Shown: positions 26,407 to 35,040 of the stretch, one piece after another
Position numbering within the stretch: position 1 is the first letter of the stretch
Layout of the letters: each line of letters starts with the position of its first letter
From: CAYXWM01 sp964468805
Lineage (GTDB): Bacteria; Bacillota; Clostridia; Lachnospirales; WRBF01
Reading direction: 5' to 3'
DNA length: 43,213 bases
Assembly (NCBI GenBank): GCA_964468805.1
Contig: CAYXWM010000017.1
Span: 1 to 43,213, forward strand
Translations under genes and position numbers: made by a program
The notes under the pieces: generated by a model
Seen by the model: the letters and a program-made list of their open reading frames with translations, nothing else
What the model was told of the DNA's origin: nothing
The model's database searches: none

Positions 26407-28413
26407 ATGTTATTTGCACTGGTAGGCAATCAGAACTGTGGCAAAACAACGCTTTTCAACAGATTGACCGGTTCCAATCAACACGTGGGCAACTTTCCCG
26501 GTGTAACCGTGGAGCAAAAAAGCGGTGAATTGAAAAAGCGTCCCGATATAACTGTTGTTGATTTACCGGGGATATATTCTCTCTCTCCCTTCTCCGCCGA
26601 GGAGATAGTGACCAGAGATTTTATTTTTCATAACAAGCCCGGTTGTATTATAAATATAGTAGACGCCACCAACCTAAGGCGAAATCTTTATTTAACCCTG
26701 CAATTGTTGGAATTGGAAATTCCCACCGTAATTGCGGTAAATATGATGGACGAATTTTTAAGCAACGGAAATAAATTGGATTGCGAAAAGTTGTCCGCCG
26801 GCTTGGGAGTACCCATAATCCCCATATCAGCCGCAAAAAATCAAGGCATTGAAGAATTGATGGATAAGGCTATGGAGGTAAGCAAAGAAAGAAGATTACC
26901 CGCACGACAGGACTTTTGCTCCGGGGCACTTCATCGAAGCATACACTCCATAGCCCATATTATAGAAGACCATGCATTAAAAGAAGGAATACCCGTTCGT
27001 TTTGCGGCTTCAAAGCTTATTGAAGGCGATGAACCGATTAAAGAAAAATTAAAACTTTCCGAAAACGAAGAGGAAATCCTGTCCCATACGCTTTTGGAAC
27101 TGGAAAACGAGATAGATACACAAATAGACGCGGCAATAGCCGATATGCGTTACGGATTTATAGAAAAAATTTGCGACAAATCCGTAACTGTAAACAAACG
27201 GGATTCCAGGGAACAAAAACGCTCGGCAAAAATAGATGCTGTTTTAACTCACAAATATTTTGCCATACCTATTTTCCTTACGTTTATGTTTGTTATTTTT
27301 TACTTAACATTTAACGTAATAGGCAGTTTTTTAAGCGATTTGCTTTCCCAAGGCATAGACTACATAACCTTTGCGGTAGACTCTCAATTGACGGCTTTGG
27401 AAATAAACCCTGTGGTACACTCTCTCATTATAGACGGTGTGTTCGCCGGAGTGGGCAGTGTTCTTTCTTTCTTGCCCATAATCGTAGTTTTGTTTTTCTT
27501 TTTGTCCGTTTTGGAGGACACCGGATACATAGCCCGTGTTGCCTTTGTAATGGATAAGGTTTTAAGAAAAATCGGTCTGTCCGGCAAGAGCTTGGTACCT
27601 ATGATAATAGGCTTCGGCTGCTCTGTTCCTGCTATTATGGCTACAAGAACCCTTGGCTCCGAACGCGATCGTAAGATGACTATATTCCTGATTCCCTTTA
27701 TGTCCTGCTCGGCAAAGCTTCCAATTTACGCTCTGTTTTCCGTGGCATTTTTCGGAAACAATGCAGCGTTCATAATGATAGGGCTTTATATCTTCGGTAT
27801 ATTAATGTCCATAGCCTTTGCCAATATTTTAAAGTCAACCATATTTAAGGGTGAATCAGTACCCTTTATAATGGAAATACCTCCATATCGTTTTCCGTCC
27901 TTTGGTAACATAGTTGTTTTAATATATCAACGCGCCAAAGATTTCTGTGTTAAGGCATTTACGGTTATATTTGTGGCTTCTTTGGTAATTTGGGCTATGC
28001 GAACCTTTGACCTTAGATTTAACGTGGTGGAAAACACAGATACAAGTATGTTGGCTCAGTTGGGAAAATTCTTGGCTCCGGTATTTAGCCCCATAGGTTT
28101 TCATGATTGGCGAGCATCCACAGCAATTATAACCGGCTTTACGGCAAAAGAAGCCGTTATAAGCACTCTTGCGGTTTTAACCAATCTTTCCGTAGAGAAT
28201 TTACAAACCGGCTTGAATCAAATATTTACCCCTCTGTCGGCATTCTCCTTCCTGGTGTTTACCTCACTGTACACTCCTTGCGTAGCCACTATAGCCGCTA
28301 TCAAACGAGAGTTTAACAGCGGATTTGTAGCCTTTTTGGTTTCAGTTATGCAAACTTTAATTGCATATGTTTTGTCGGTTGCAGTGTATTGGAGTTGTAT
28401 GGCTGTACTTTAG
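26407..28413 (+). CDS. feoB: Ferrous iron transporter FeoB
   Basis: 668 residues. An N-terminal GTPase domain has G1 VGNQNCGKTTLFN, G3 VVDLPGIYSL and G4 VNMMDE (residues about 5-160), followed by a helical GDI-like domain and an integral membrane part from about 280 with two Gate repeats. Seen: LSFLPIIVVLFFFLSVLEDT, LVPMIIGFGCSVPAIMATRT and TAKEAVISTLAVL. It imports Fe(II) using GTP. The length is normal and all parts are intact. A good terminator follows at 28448-28487. Confidence 0.96.
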   Translation: MLFALVGNQNCGKTTLFNRLTGSNQHVGNFPGVTVEQKSGELKKRPDITVVDLPGIYSLSPFSAEEIVTRDFIFHNKPGCIINIVDATNLRRNLYLTLQLLELEIPTVIAVNMMDEFLSNGNKLDCEKLSAGLGVPIIPISAAKNQGIEELMDKAMEVSKERRLPARQDFCSGALHRSIHSIAHIIEDHALKEGIPVRFAASKLIEGDEPIKEKLKLSENEEEILSHTLLELENEIDTQIDAAIADMRYGFIEKICDKSVTVNKRDSREQKRSAKIDAVLTHKYFAIPIFLTFMFVIFYLTFNVIGSFLSDLLSQGIDYITFAVDSQLTALEINPVVHSLIIDGVFAGVGSVLSFLPIIVVLFFFLSVLEDTGYIARVAFVMDKVLRKIGLSGKSLVPMIIGFGCSVPAIMATRTLGSERDRKMTIFLIPFMSCSAKLPIYALFSVAFFGNNAAFIMIGLYIFGILMSIAFANILKSTIFKGESVPFIMEIPPYRFPSFGNIVVLIYQRAKDFCVKAFTVIFVASLVIWAMRTFDLRFNVVENTDTSMLAQLGKFLAPVFSPIGFHDWRASTAIITGFTAKEAVISTLAVLTNLSVENLQTGLNQIFTPLSAFSFLVFTSLYTPCVATIAAIKREFNSGFVAFLVSVMQTLIAYVLSVAVYWSCMAVL

Positions 28414-28447
28414 CTGAAAAATTATGCTTTTTACATATAATCCAAAT

Positions 28448-28487
28448 AAAATAACCTCATTTCTTTGGTTGCGAATGAGGTTATTTT
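28448..28487 (+). terminator. Terminator after feoAB
   Basis: A perfect 14-bp stem aaaataacctcatt / aatgaggttatttt with a 12-nt loop, 35 bp after the feoB stop. The flanking A and T runs make it work in both directions. Confidence 0.85.
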
Positions 28488-28687
28488 ATGTTATTGAAAA
28501 ATATTATTTGAAGCAAAGGACGACCCACAAACAGTAAATATTACGGGTTTTGTAGGTGCTCGCATTGTGCGTCCGGTGAATTTTATTTTGACAATTTCTT
28601 ATTATATAAAATTGCCGCAAACAGACCTATCACTCACATTACCCAAATACCTGACATTTGACTTGTTCAGCCTAATTATCAGGTCTT

Positions 28688-29008
28688 TTAACTGTACTTT
28701 CTTTTATATTCCGATCCCCATTCAATCATGGCTTCCAAAACGGGTTTAAGGCTGTTTCCGGTTTCTGTGAGAGTGTATTCCACACGAGGAGGTACTTCGG
28801 CGTAAACCTTGCGTAAAACAAGTCCCTTGTCTTCCATATCCCTAAGCTGGGCAGTTAAAACCTTTTGGGATACGCTTCCTATGGAATTTCTAAGCTCTCC
28901 GAAGCGTTTTGTTCCTTGGGACAAATCCCTAAGGATAAGAACTTTCCATTTGTTTCCGATAAGTAAAAGCGTAGTCTCCACGGGACAAGCAGGCAATTCT
29001 TGTTTCAT
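28688..29008 (-). CDS. HxlR-family transcriptional regulator
   Basis: 106 residues from ATG 29008 (MKQELPACPVETTLLLIG), preceded by AGGAGG. A winged helix of the HxlR type: the conserved Cys in CPVE, NKWKVLILRDLSQGTKRFGE, SQKVLTAQLRDMEDKGLVLR and the wing VPPRVEYTLTETG. Several family members sense thiol-reactive compounds through this Cys. It stands alone on the minus strand, divergent from the ABC transporter genes with about 280 bp between. A candidate operator lies at 29042-29063. Confidence 0.88.
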   Translation of the reverse strand: MKQELPACPVETTLLLIGNKWKVLILRDLSQGTKRFGELRNSIGSVSQKVLTAQLRDMEDKGLVLRKVYAEVPPRVEYTLTETGNSLKPVLEAMIEWGSEYKRKYS

Positions 29009-29041
29009 AATTCGACCTCCTAAAAATACCAAATATAAGCA

Positions 29042-29063
29042 ATAGTTTCCTTTTGGTAACTAT
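29042..29063. promoter_or_regulatory. Candidate HxlR operator
   Basis: The 22-bp palindrome atagtttccttttggtaact plus at, with arms ATAGTT-CC and GG-AACTAT and one mismatch, lies 34 bp upstream of the hxlR-like start. HxlR-type sites often contain GTAAC or AGTAAC half-sites. Its place suggests autoregulation; whether it also acts on the divergent transporter is open. Confidence 0.45.
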
Positions 29064-29145
29064 GTCACAAATTTGTGCCTACTTTACATTGATTCTGTTA
29101 ATATATATAATACTGTGAGAAATATTAAAAGTCAATAGAGACAGG

Positions 29146-29263
29146 TAAACTTAAATGTCGGTTAAGCAGTAACAAGGGCGTAAACTACGATTTCAGAAAA
29201 AGCACAATAGCAAATCTCTTACGGAATATAGCTTTTGTCACTGTTTCATATGCATTAGTATAC
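29146..29263 (+). repeat. MITE-like palindromic repeat, copy A (degenerate)
   Basis: It shares cggttaagcagtaacaa, then tacggaatatagcttttgtc and the ending gcattagtata with the copies at 37257 and 42515, but is shorter and lacks their central hairpin. Terminal repeats are eroded. It lies directly upstream of the ABC transporter operon, so its right end may form part of that leader. Confidence 0.6.
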
Positions 29264-29290
29264 AGCAAATATACAGACGGAGGAAAAAGT

Positions 29291-30103
29291 ATGAAGAAAA
29301 TTTTTAAAGTGTTTCTTAAAGGATTCCTGATAACGGTATTATTGTTGTCTGTGGGATGCGGAAGCAATTCCGATAATTCTAAAATAACCGTAGCAATGGA
29401 ACTTGCCTATCCGCCTTTCGAAACAAAAGACAGCTCGGGAAATCCCACAGGTGTAAGTGTTGATTTTGTTAAGGCACTGGGTGAATATATAGGAAAAGAA
29501 ACGGTCATAGTGAATACGGCATGGGAAGGATTGATACCCTCTTTGCAAACCGGTAAAGCAGACATGGTTATTTCCTCCATGACTATTACGGAAAGCCGCA
29601 AGCAGGAAGTTGATTTTTCCGTGCCCTACGCAAATTCATTGTTGGCTATTTTGGCAAATAAGAATTCCGGTATTTCAACAATCGACGACCTTAACAAAGC
29701 CGGCAAGAAAGTTGCCGTAAAAACAGGCTCCACAGGCTTTTTATACGCTCAAGAAAACCTTAAAAATGCGGAAATTATCGCTTTGGCAGACGAAAGTGCC
29801 TGTGTAACGGAAGTGTCGCAGGGTAAAGCTGACGGTTTCTTATATGATCAATTAACAATATACCGCAACAATCAAAAAAATCCCGATACAACGGACGCCA
29901 TTTTTATACCTTTTCAAAACGTAGAGTATTGGGGCGTGGCAGTGAAAAAGGGAAATACAGAGTTGCTGAACAAGGTAAATGAGTTTATTGCCAAATATAA
30001 TGCCGAGGGCGGATTCGATAAACTTACCGGCAAATACTTGTCTGAAGAAAAGAAAGCCTTTGATGAACTTAGCTTCAAATGGTTTTTCGACTTAGAGGAA
30101 TAA
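29291..30103 (+). CDS. Amino-acid ABC transporter substrate-binding lipoprotein
   Basis: 270 residues. A signal peptide with lipobox LLSVGC (Cys at about residue 23) anchors it outside the membrane. It is a solute-binding protein family 3 fold: TVAMELAYPPFETKDSSGNP, TGVSVDFVKALGEYIG, DMVISSMTITESRKQEVDFS and KKVAVKTGSTGFLYAQENL. This family binds polar amino acids or related compounds; the exact ligand cannot be read. GGAGG precedes the start. It is followed immediately (1-bp gap) by the permease. Confidence 0.92.
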   Translation: MKKIFKVFLKGFLITVLLLSVGCGSNSDNSKITVAMELAYPPFETKDSSGNPTGVSVDFVKALGEYIGKETVIVNTAWEGLIPSLQTGKADMVISSMTITESRKQEVDFSVPYANSLLAILANKNSGISTIDDLNKAGKKVAVKTGSTGFLYAQENLKNAEIIALADESACVTEVSQGKADGFLYDQLTIYRNNQKNPDTTDAIFIPFQNVEYWGVAVKKGNTELLNKVNEFIAKYNAEGGFDKLTGKYLSEEKKAFDELSFKWFFDLEE

Positions 30104-30104
30104 T

Positions 30105-30878
30105 ATGAATATTTTCATCTCAAAAGATAAAAATACACATCCGTTAAAAGCGGCAGTAAACCTGCTGCTTTTAACTGTGTTTATAACAGTCGTATTTTGG
30201 TTTTCCTTGTCAAAAATCGGAGTCACTTTTGACTTTCCATTCCTTGCGGACTATAATGAGAGAATTATTAACGGGTTTACCATGACTTTTTATTTAAGCC
30301 TTGTAAGTCTTATTGTAAGCCTGGTTTTGGGTTTGGTCAGTGCCGTTATGCAATCCTCAAAAATTTTATTTCTGCGATATCTTGCTAGGCTGTATGTTAC
30401 CTTTATCAGAGGTACGCCTATGATAATGCAGATTTATCTTTTCTTTTACATAATAGGAACGGCGTTTGGCATAGAAAATCGCTTTATTTGTGGGGTTTTT
30501 GTTTTATCTTTATTTGAGGGTGCTTATATAGCGGAAATTATCAGAGGTAGTCTATTGTCTGTGGATAACTCCCAGTTGGAAGCGGCTAAGGCAGTTGGGT
30601 TTACAAAAAGACAGACTGTCACATTAGTGATTTTACCCCAGCTTGTAGCACGAACTCTACCGGCATTAACAGGACAATTTGCCTCCATAATCAAGGATTC
30701 TTCCTTGCTCTCCGTGATAGCTCTTATAGAATTAACCCAAACAATACGAGAAATCAGTGCCACAAATTTTAAAATTTTTGAGTGTTATTTATTCTTGGGA
30801 ATTCTGTACCTGTGCTTGACTATGCCCATAACCCTATTGAGTAAAATGCTTGAAAGGAGGTTTAATTTTGAAAATTGA
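30105..30878 (+). CDS. Amino-acid ABC transporter permease (HisM/GlnP type)
   Basis: 257 residues with about five to six membrane helices. The family start block is INGFTMTFYLSLVSLIVSLV, followed by FIRGTPMIMQIYLFFYIIG and the EAA loop LEAAKAVGFTKRQTVTLVIL that contacts the ATPase. It also has a hydrophobic N-terminal extension before the conserved core. One gene suggests a homodimeric channel. Its last 11 bases overlap the start of the ATPase gene. Confidence 0.93.
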   Translation: MNIFISKDKNTHPLKAAVNLLLLTVFITVVFWFSLSKIGVTFDFPFLADYNERIINGFTMTFYLSLVSLIVSLVLGLVSAVMQSSKILFLRYLARLYVTFIRGTPMIMQIYLFFYIIGTAFGIENRFICGVFVLSLFEGAYIAEIIRGSLLSVDNSQLEAAKAVGFTKRQTVTLVILPQLVARTLPALTGQFASIIKDSSLLSVIALIELTQTIREISATNFKIFECYLFLGILYLCLTMPITLLSKMLERRFNFEN

Positions 30879-31593
30879 ATTAAAATCTCTGTCTAAGCAT
30901 TTTGAAGATAATAAAATGGTGCTTAATAAAATAAACCTTACCGAGCAAATAAAAACCCTCGCCTTAATAGGTCGTTCCGGCTGTGGTAAGTCTACTCTGT
31001 TGCGTATATTGGGCGGTTTGATTCTACCTTCGGAGGGTGAAGTTCTGTTGGATAATGAACCTGCACGGGACAATGAATTGTATAGAAAAAATATAGGATT
31101 TGTATTTCAACAAGGCGGTCTGTTTCGTCATTTAACAGGTAAACAAAATATAACCCTACCACTTGTAAAAGTACACGGTTTATCCAAGGAAGAAGCGGAA
31201 TATCGAGCGGATGAACTCCTGTCTCGTTTCGGCTTAACTGAGGAAGCAGACAAAAAACCGGCTAAACTTTCCGGGGGTCAACAGCAGCGTATAGCTATTG
31301 CAAGGGCTGTGGCTCCAAAACCGAAAATTTTGCTGTTGGATGAACCGACATCAGCCTTGGACCCGGAATATACTACAGAAGTATTGGATATGATTAACGA
31401 ACTGAAAAACGAAGGATTGGGATTTATTATTGCTACCCACGAAATGGGTTTTGCTCTCCATGCCTGTGAAAAAATTGCGTTTTTACATGACGGAAATATT
31501 GCGGAATACGGCAAGGCAAAGGAAATATTCGAATCTCCCAAAACACCGGAATTAAAAGCCTTTCTTTCAAAACTGCTGGAATGGAGATTGTAG
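30868..31593 (+). CDS. Amino-acid ABC transporter ATP-binding protein
   Basis: About 241 residues from TTG 30868 (reads as MKIELKSLSKHF), chosen because AAAGGAGG at 30853-30860 fits that start. Walker A GRSGCGKSTLL, Q-loop FVFQQGG, signature LSGGQQQRIAIARA, Walker B ILLLDEPTSALDPE and switch His in IIATHEMGFA. It is a typical polar amino-acid importer ATPase. It overlaps the permease by 11 bp, consistent with translational coupling. Confidence 0.95.
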   Translation: MKIELKSLSKHFEDNKMVLNKINLTEQIKTLALIGRSGCGKSTLLRILGGLILPSEGEVLLDNEPARDNELYRKNIGFVFQQGGLFRHLTGKQNITLPLVKVHGLSKEEAEYRADELLSRFGLTEEADKKPAKLSGGQQQRIAIARAVAPKPKILLLDEPTSALDPEYTTEVLDMINELKNEGLGFIIATHEMGFALHACEKIAFLHDGNIAEYGKAKEIFESPKTPELKAFLSKLLEWRL

Positions 31594-31606
31594 GAGAGAG
31601 TTTATT

Positions 31607-31678
31607 ATGACTATTCAAGAAATATTTGAAAGGTTTGACAATATAGGTTGTTTAACCTTTGCCACTGTACAATATTGA
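31607..31678 (+). pseudogene. N-terminal fragment of a pyridoxamine-5'-phosphate-oxidase-like gene
   Basis: Starts 13 bp after the ABC ATPase with GGAGAG and ATG: MTIQEIFERFDNIGCLTFAT then VQY and a stop, 23 residues in all. This is the start of the small FMN-binding split-barrel proteins of clostridia, which normally run to about 130-150 residues. The rest is missing; the LysE-like gene follows. A deletion has removed most of the gene. Confidence 0.55.
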
Positions 31679-31738
31679 TTCTCACAATTAAATATATTGA
31701 AAACATAACTCACAGGCTGAGTTTTGGGAGGTAAGGCA

Positions 31739-32320
31739 GTGTTTGATACTTACTCGTTCTTAATCTATATTTTTGTTACAGCATATACCCCGGGTCCAAA
31801 CAACATCATGTCCATGAGTAACGGGATTAGATATGGTTTTAAAAAGAGCTTTCGGTTTAATCTGGGAATATTTGCAGGGTTTGCCGTGGTGGTGCCCATA
31901 TGCACCTTATTTAGCGCTTCCTTATTCTCATACATACCGACATTTAAAATATATATGCTTTGCGTGGGAGCGGCATATATGCTTTACTTGGCTTGGAAAA
32001 CATTAAAAAGTTCCTCCGAAATAAAGCTAAAGGAAACTACCGGAGCTGGCTTTGTGACCGGAATGATACTTCAATTTATTAACCCCAAACTATATTTTTC
32101 CTCTATAACCACCATGTCCTTATATGTACTTCCGGTTTTTGATTCCGTGGCGATTTTGCTATTATTCTCACTGATACTTTCTTTTGTGGGATTTTCTGGT
32201 ACTGTGGTTTGGTCGCTTTTCGGTTCTGCCTTTTGTAAGATACTTTCAAAGTACAACAAGATCGTAAATATAATTATGGCGTTGCTGCTGGTATATTGTG
32301 CCGTGTCTTTGTTTCTGTAG
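31739..32320 (+). CDS. LysE/RhtB-family amino-acid exporter
   Basis: 193 residues from GTG 31739 (MFDTYSFLIYIFVTAYTPGP), with GGGAGG just upstream; the upstream in-frame TTG at 31724 is less likely. Six hydrophobic segments and the family motif TPGPNNIMSMSNG. It resembles the EamB/RhtB branch that exports cysteine, O-acetylserine, threonine or homoserine. Substrate unknown. It may be read with the ABC importer but lies 145 bp downstream of it, past the broken fragment. Confidence 0.88.
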   Translation: MFDTYSFLIYIFVTAYTPGPNNIMSMSNGIRYGFKKSFRFNLGIFAGFAVVVPICTLFSASLFSYIPTFKIYMLCVGAAYMLYLAWKTLKSSSEIKLKETTGAGFVTGMILQFINPKLYFSSITTMSLYVLPVFDSVAILLLFSLILSFVGFSGTVVWSLFGSAFCKILSKYNKIVNIIMALLLVYCAVSLFL

Positions 32321-32356
32321 TTCTGATAAACCGGCTTTGACGAGGAGAGAACTTAA

Positions 32357-33049
32357 TTGAAAGCAAAAACTTTATTCGCTGTAGTATTTCTGATTCTTGT
32401 TTTGGCTTCTGTCACAGTATATTTTTATACATTGAATTACCCCAATGCAATGAAACACAAATACGAAAACTTACCGTCTACGGATTTGTCAGGCATAAAT
32501 TTTACATCACTTGAAGATAACGAGATATTAAGCCGAGGAAGGTTGGACTTACCTGATTATTACAGAATAGAATACAATAACGTAAGATTGTTTACTTTTG
32601 ATGAGTGTATTAAAGCGTTGGGAGAGAATTATATCCGCGAAGATACTGATAAAATACGTATTACATATCTTGACCATAAAAATAATCTCCAATTACTTAT
32701 TACAAAATATTGGGATGGTCCGGAGCATATAGAAATAGACACAATAGAACCGGACTTTTCCGATCATATAAAAGTTGAGAAGTCGATTGGTATTGGTGTG
32801 TTACTGCAATTCCTATTTCTGCTATTATTGCCCGGAGCAATACCGGAGTCGTATTATATTAGTATTACGGAGCATTATCTTTATGACTTTTTTACCTATA
32901 TAATAAGTCCCTTAGTTATTTGTATTTGGCTTATTCCTTTTATAAGACTCGTATATAAACGCAGCGTAGGTAACATAATATTAGCGGTATTGGCAGCTCT
33001 GTATTTTTCTTTATCTATTGGTTTTTTCAAAGCACTCATGAGTGTATAA
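32357..33049 (+). CDS. Unknown membrane protein
   Basis: 230 residues from TTG 32357, with GAGGAGAG at 32341-32348. Helix 1 (about 5-25) acts as signal anchor, then an extracytoplasmic domain of about 115 residues (YYRIEYNNVRLFTFDECIKA; IRITYLDHKNNLQLLITKYW). Three more hydrophobic segments follow (about 145-165, 175-195, 205-225). I recognise no family. The gene is intact with normal base use and lies 36 bp after the exporter, so it is probably in the same transcript. A terminator follows. Confidence 0.75.
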   Translation: MKAKTLFAVVFLILVLASVTVYFYTLNYPNAMKHKYENLPSTDLSGINFTSLEDNEILSRGRLDLPDYYRIEYNNVRLFTFDECIKALGENYIREDTDKIRITYLDHKNNLQLLITKYWDGPEHIEIDTIEPDFSDHIKVEKSIGIGVLLQFLFLLLLPGAIPESYYISITEHYLYDFFTYIISPLVICIWLIPFIRLVYKRSVGNIILAVLAALYFSLSIGFFKALMSV

Positions 33050-33094
33050 ATTTGTACAATTTGCGATTTGTTAAAAATTAAGATGATATAACAA

Positions 33095-33131
33095 AAAAAG
33101 CTTCCGAAGTTTAAAATTTCGAAAGCTTTTT
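33095..33131 (+). terminator. Terminator after 32357-33049
   Basis: aaaaagcttccgaa pairs with ttcgaaagcttttt (one mismatch), followed by CTTTT. It separates the plus-strand block from the convergent htrA gene and may serve both. Confidence 0.75.
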
Positions 33132-33200
33132 CTTTTATACTATTTCTAATTTGTGTATTGATATTTTTGCTGCTGTTATTTCACTTTCAAAATTACACAA

Positions 33201-34757
33201 TTATTGATATGATTCTGTGCTGGATTTTAATTCGGCAGTAACTGTCAAGGGCATTTGACCCTGTCTTAAAACTTTAATTTCGACTTTTTTACCTATTTCA
33301 CATTCTTTGATGGCTTCAAGAAGTTGCTCCATGTTGAAAATTGCCTTACCGTCAAAAACGGTGATAATATCGGTACTGCGAAGCCCTGCGGCTTCAGCGG
33401 CACCACCGGGAACTACTTCTTCTATCATTACACCAATTTGAGGTAAGTTAAACATTTCAGCCATTTCTTGGGTTATATTTTTGCCCGTAATACCCAGGAA
33501 AGGACGAGGCTTCATAAGTTGTTCTACTATAGGTTTAACTATATTTGAAGATATACTGTAACCCATGCCCTCTACCATTGACTGTCCGGAGTAACCGTAT
33601 TGGAGGAGTTTTGCGGTATTGATACCGATTACTTCACCTCTCATGTTTACCAGCGGACCGCCGGAATTGCCGGGATTTATGGCGGCATTGGTTTGAATAA
33701 CTTTCAAAGTACGACCTTCTACATTGATTTCCTTATCTTTGGCACCGATAATACCGTTAGTGGCTGTGTTTCCTTCGCCAAGTGCATTTCCTATGGCTAA
33801 GACAACGTCACCAACTTGCATACCGTCGGAATCCCCGAAGGTTGCCAAAACAACTTGGTTAATACCTACTTTTTTCAACTCGTCTTTGGGAACTACAATT
33901 ACAGCTATATCTGCCGCAGCTTCGCTGCCTACCACTTTAGCAGGTACGGGCTCCTTGTTGGTAATGGTTACCATAATTGACTCTGCTCCGGTTACAACAT
34001 GAAAGTTGGTAGCAATATATACTTTGTCGGCGTCTTCATGGAAAATAATCCCGGAACCCTGCCCGGTTCTTTCGGAGGGTAAACCAAAGAAACGGTCGGA
34101 TGATGCTGCCACTGATGTTATTCTTACAACCGAAGGTTCTACTTTTTTAATAACATCTGCATAGTTAGTATATTCAATGTTTGGTGAGCTTACTGTGGGG
34201 CTAACGGTTTCAGTTGTTATGTCGTCTTTATTGGATTCTGCAAAGAAATACGAGGGTTGCTCTTGTTCTTTGCTTTCTTTTTGAGAAAATTGAGGAACTA
34301 TTAATTCTTGGGCTATGGGTATTCCCAAGCCTATTGAAACGCCGCCCAAAACCGAACAAATACAGGCCAAAGCCACGGTACGTTTAAATTTGTCTTTGGA
34401 TTTTGCCTTAGTTTTTTTAAAGTTTTCTTGTTTATTAAGTTCTTGAATTATGGGTGCGGGATTGGGTGTAGGATTGGGTACGGTATTTTGTATGGCGTTG
34501 TTATTTATGCTACCGGTTTCGTTAATCAATACAAATCCCGTATCGACCGGTTGAGAAGCCGGTGTGTTGTTTTGGTATGAATAAGGGTCGTTTGAACCGG
34601 TATTTTGGTTGTTATATGAATTACCGGGGTCGTTGTTAATTTGGTAGTTAAAGTCATTAACATTATAGTTGTTGTTTAAGTCGTTATTTGGAAAAGTATA
34701 TCCGTTGTTGTTGGGTTCACGATTGTTGTTTGGATTGTTGTTTGGATAATCGTTCAT
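33201..34757 (-). CDS. HtrA/DegP-like trypsin-fold serine protease
   Basis: 518 residues. Residues 1-105 are an Asn/Pro-rich low-complexity cytoplasmic segment (MNDYPNNNPNNNREPNNNGY). A basic stretch (KKTKAKSKDKFKR) and one membrane helix (about 127-150) follow. The protease domain lies outside, with triad His in YIATNFHVVTGA, Asp in AAADIAVIVVP and Ser in INPGNSGGPLVN. One PDZ domain (FLGITGKNITQEMAEMFNL; GGAAEAAGLRSTDIITVFDG) ends the protein. Membrane-anchored HtrA proteases deal with misfolded exported proteins. The Asn-rich head is longer than usual for the family; similar disordered heads occur in some Clostridia. Confidence 0.93.
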   Translation of the reverse strand: MNDYPNNNPNNNREPNNNGYTFPNNDLNNNYNVNDFNYQINNDPGNSYNNQNTGSNDPYSYQNNTPASQPVDTGFVLINETGSINNNAIQNTVPNPTPNPAPIIQELNKQENFKKTKAKSKDKFKRTVALACICSVLGGVSIGLGIPIAQELIVPQFSQKESKEQEQPSYFFAESNKDDITTETVSPTVSSPNIEYTNYADVIKKVEPSVVRITSVAASSDRFFGLPSERTGQGSGIIFHEDADKVYIATNFHVVTGAESIMVTITNKEPVPAKVVGSEAAADIAVIVVPKDELKKVGINQVVLATFGDSDGMQVGDVVLAIGNALGEGNTATNGIIGAKDKEINVEGRTLKVIQTNAAINPGNSGGPLVNMRGEVIGINTAKLLQYGYSGQSMVEGMGYSISSNIVKPIVEQLMKPRPFLGITGKNITQEMAEMFNLPQIGVMIEEVVPGGAAEAAGLRSTDIITVFDGKAIFNMEQLLEAIKECEIGKKVEIKVLRQGQMPLTVTAELKSSTESYQ

Positions 34758-34981
34758 AAAGACACCTCCTAAAATTATTGCATTACGGTATATTTTTTAA
34801 AATTGTTCAAAAGCTAATGGGTTGACTATAATTGTTACCTGAATTAAATCTATAATAACCATTATAATCATGATTTTGAGTATTTTATGATTGTTATGTG
34901 AAAATTAAGTGAATTTTTTTAATTTAAAATTGTTCTAAATCGTATTTATACTACGGACAGCTTATTTTTTATAAACACTGC

Positions 34982-35016
34982 AAAAAATGCCTGTAATTTC
35001 TTACAAGCATTTTTTT
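34982..35016 (-). terminator. Terminator after the aldolase gene
   Basis: On the minus strand aaaaaaatgcttgtaa, loop gaaa, ttacaggcattttttg: a strong stem with one mismatch and a T-run, 25 bp after the aldolase stop. Confidence 0.85.
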
Positions 35017-35040
35017 AAAGTCAAATAATTTATTTAATTA

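Noticed and set aside
28490..28687. Possible coding remnant between feoB and the HxlR gene
   Set aside because: One frame gives a short protein-like stretch but without start, ribosome binding site or family likeness.
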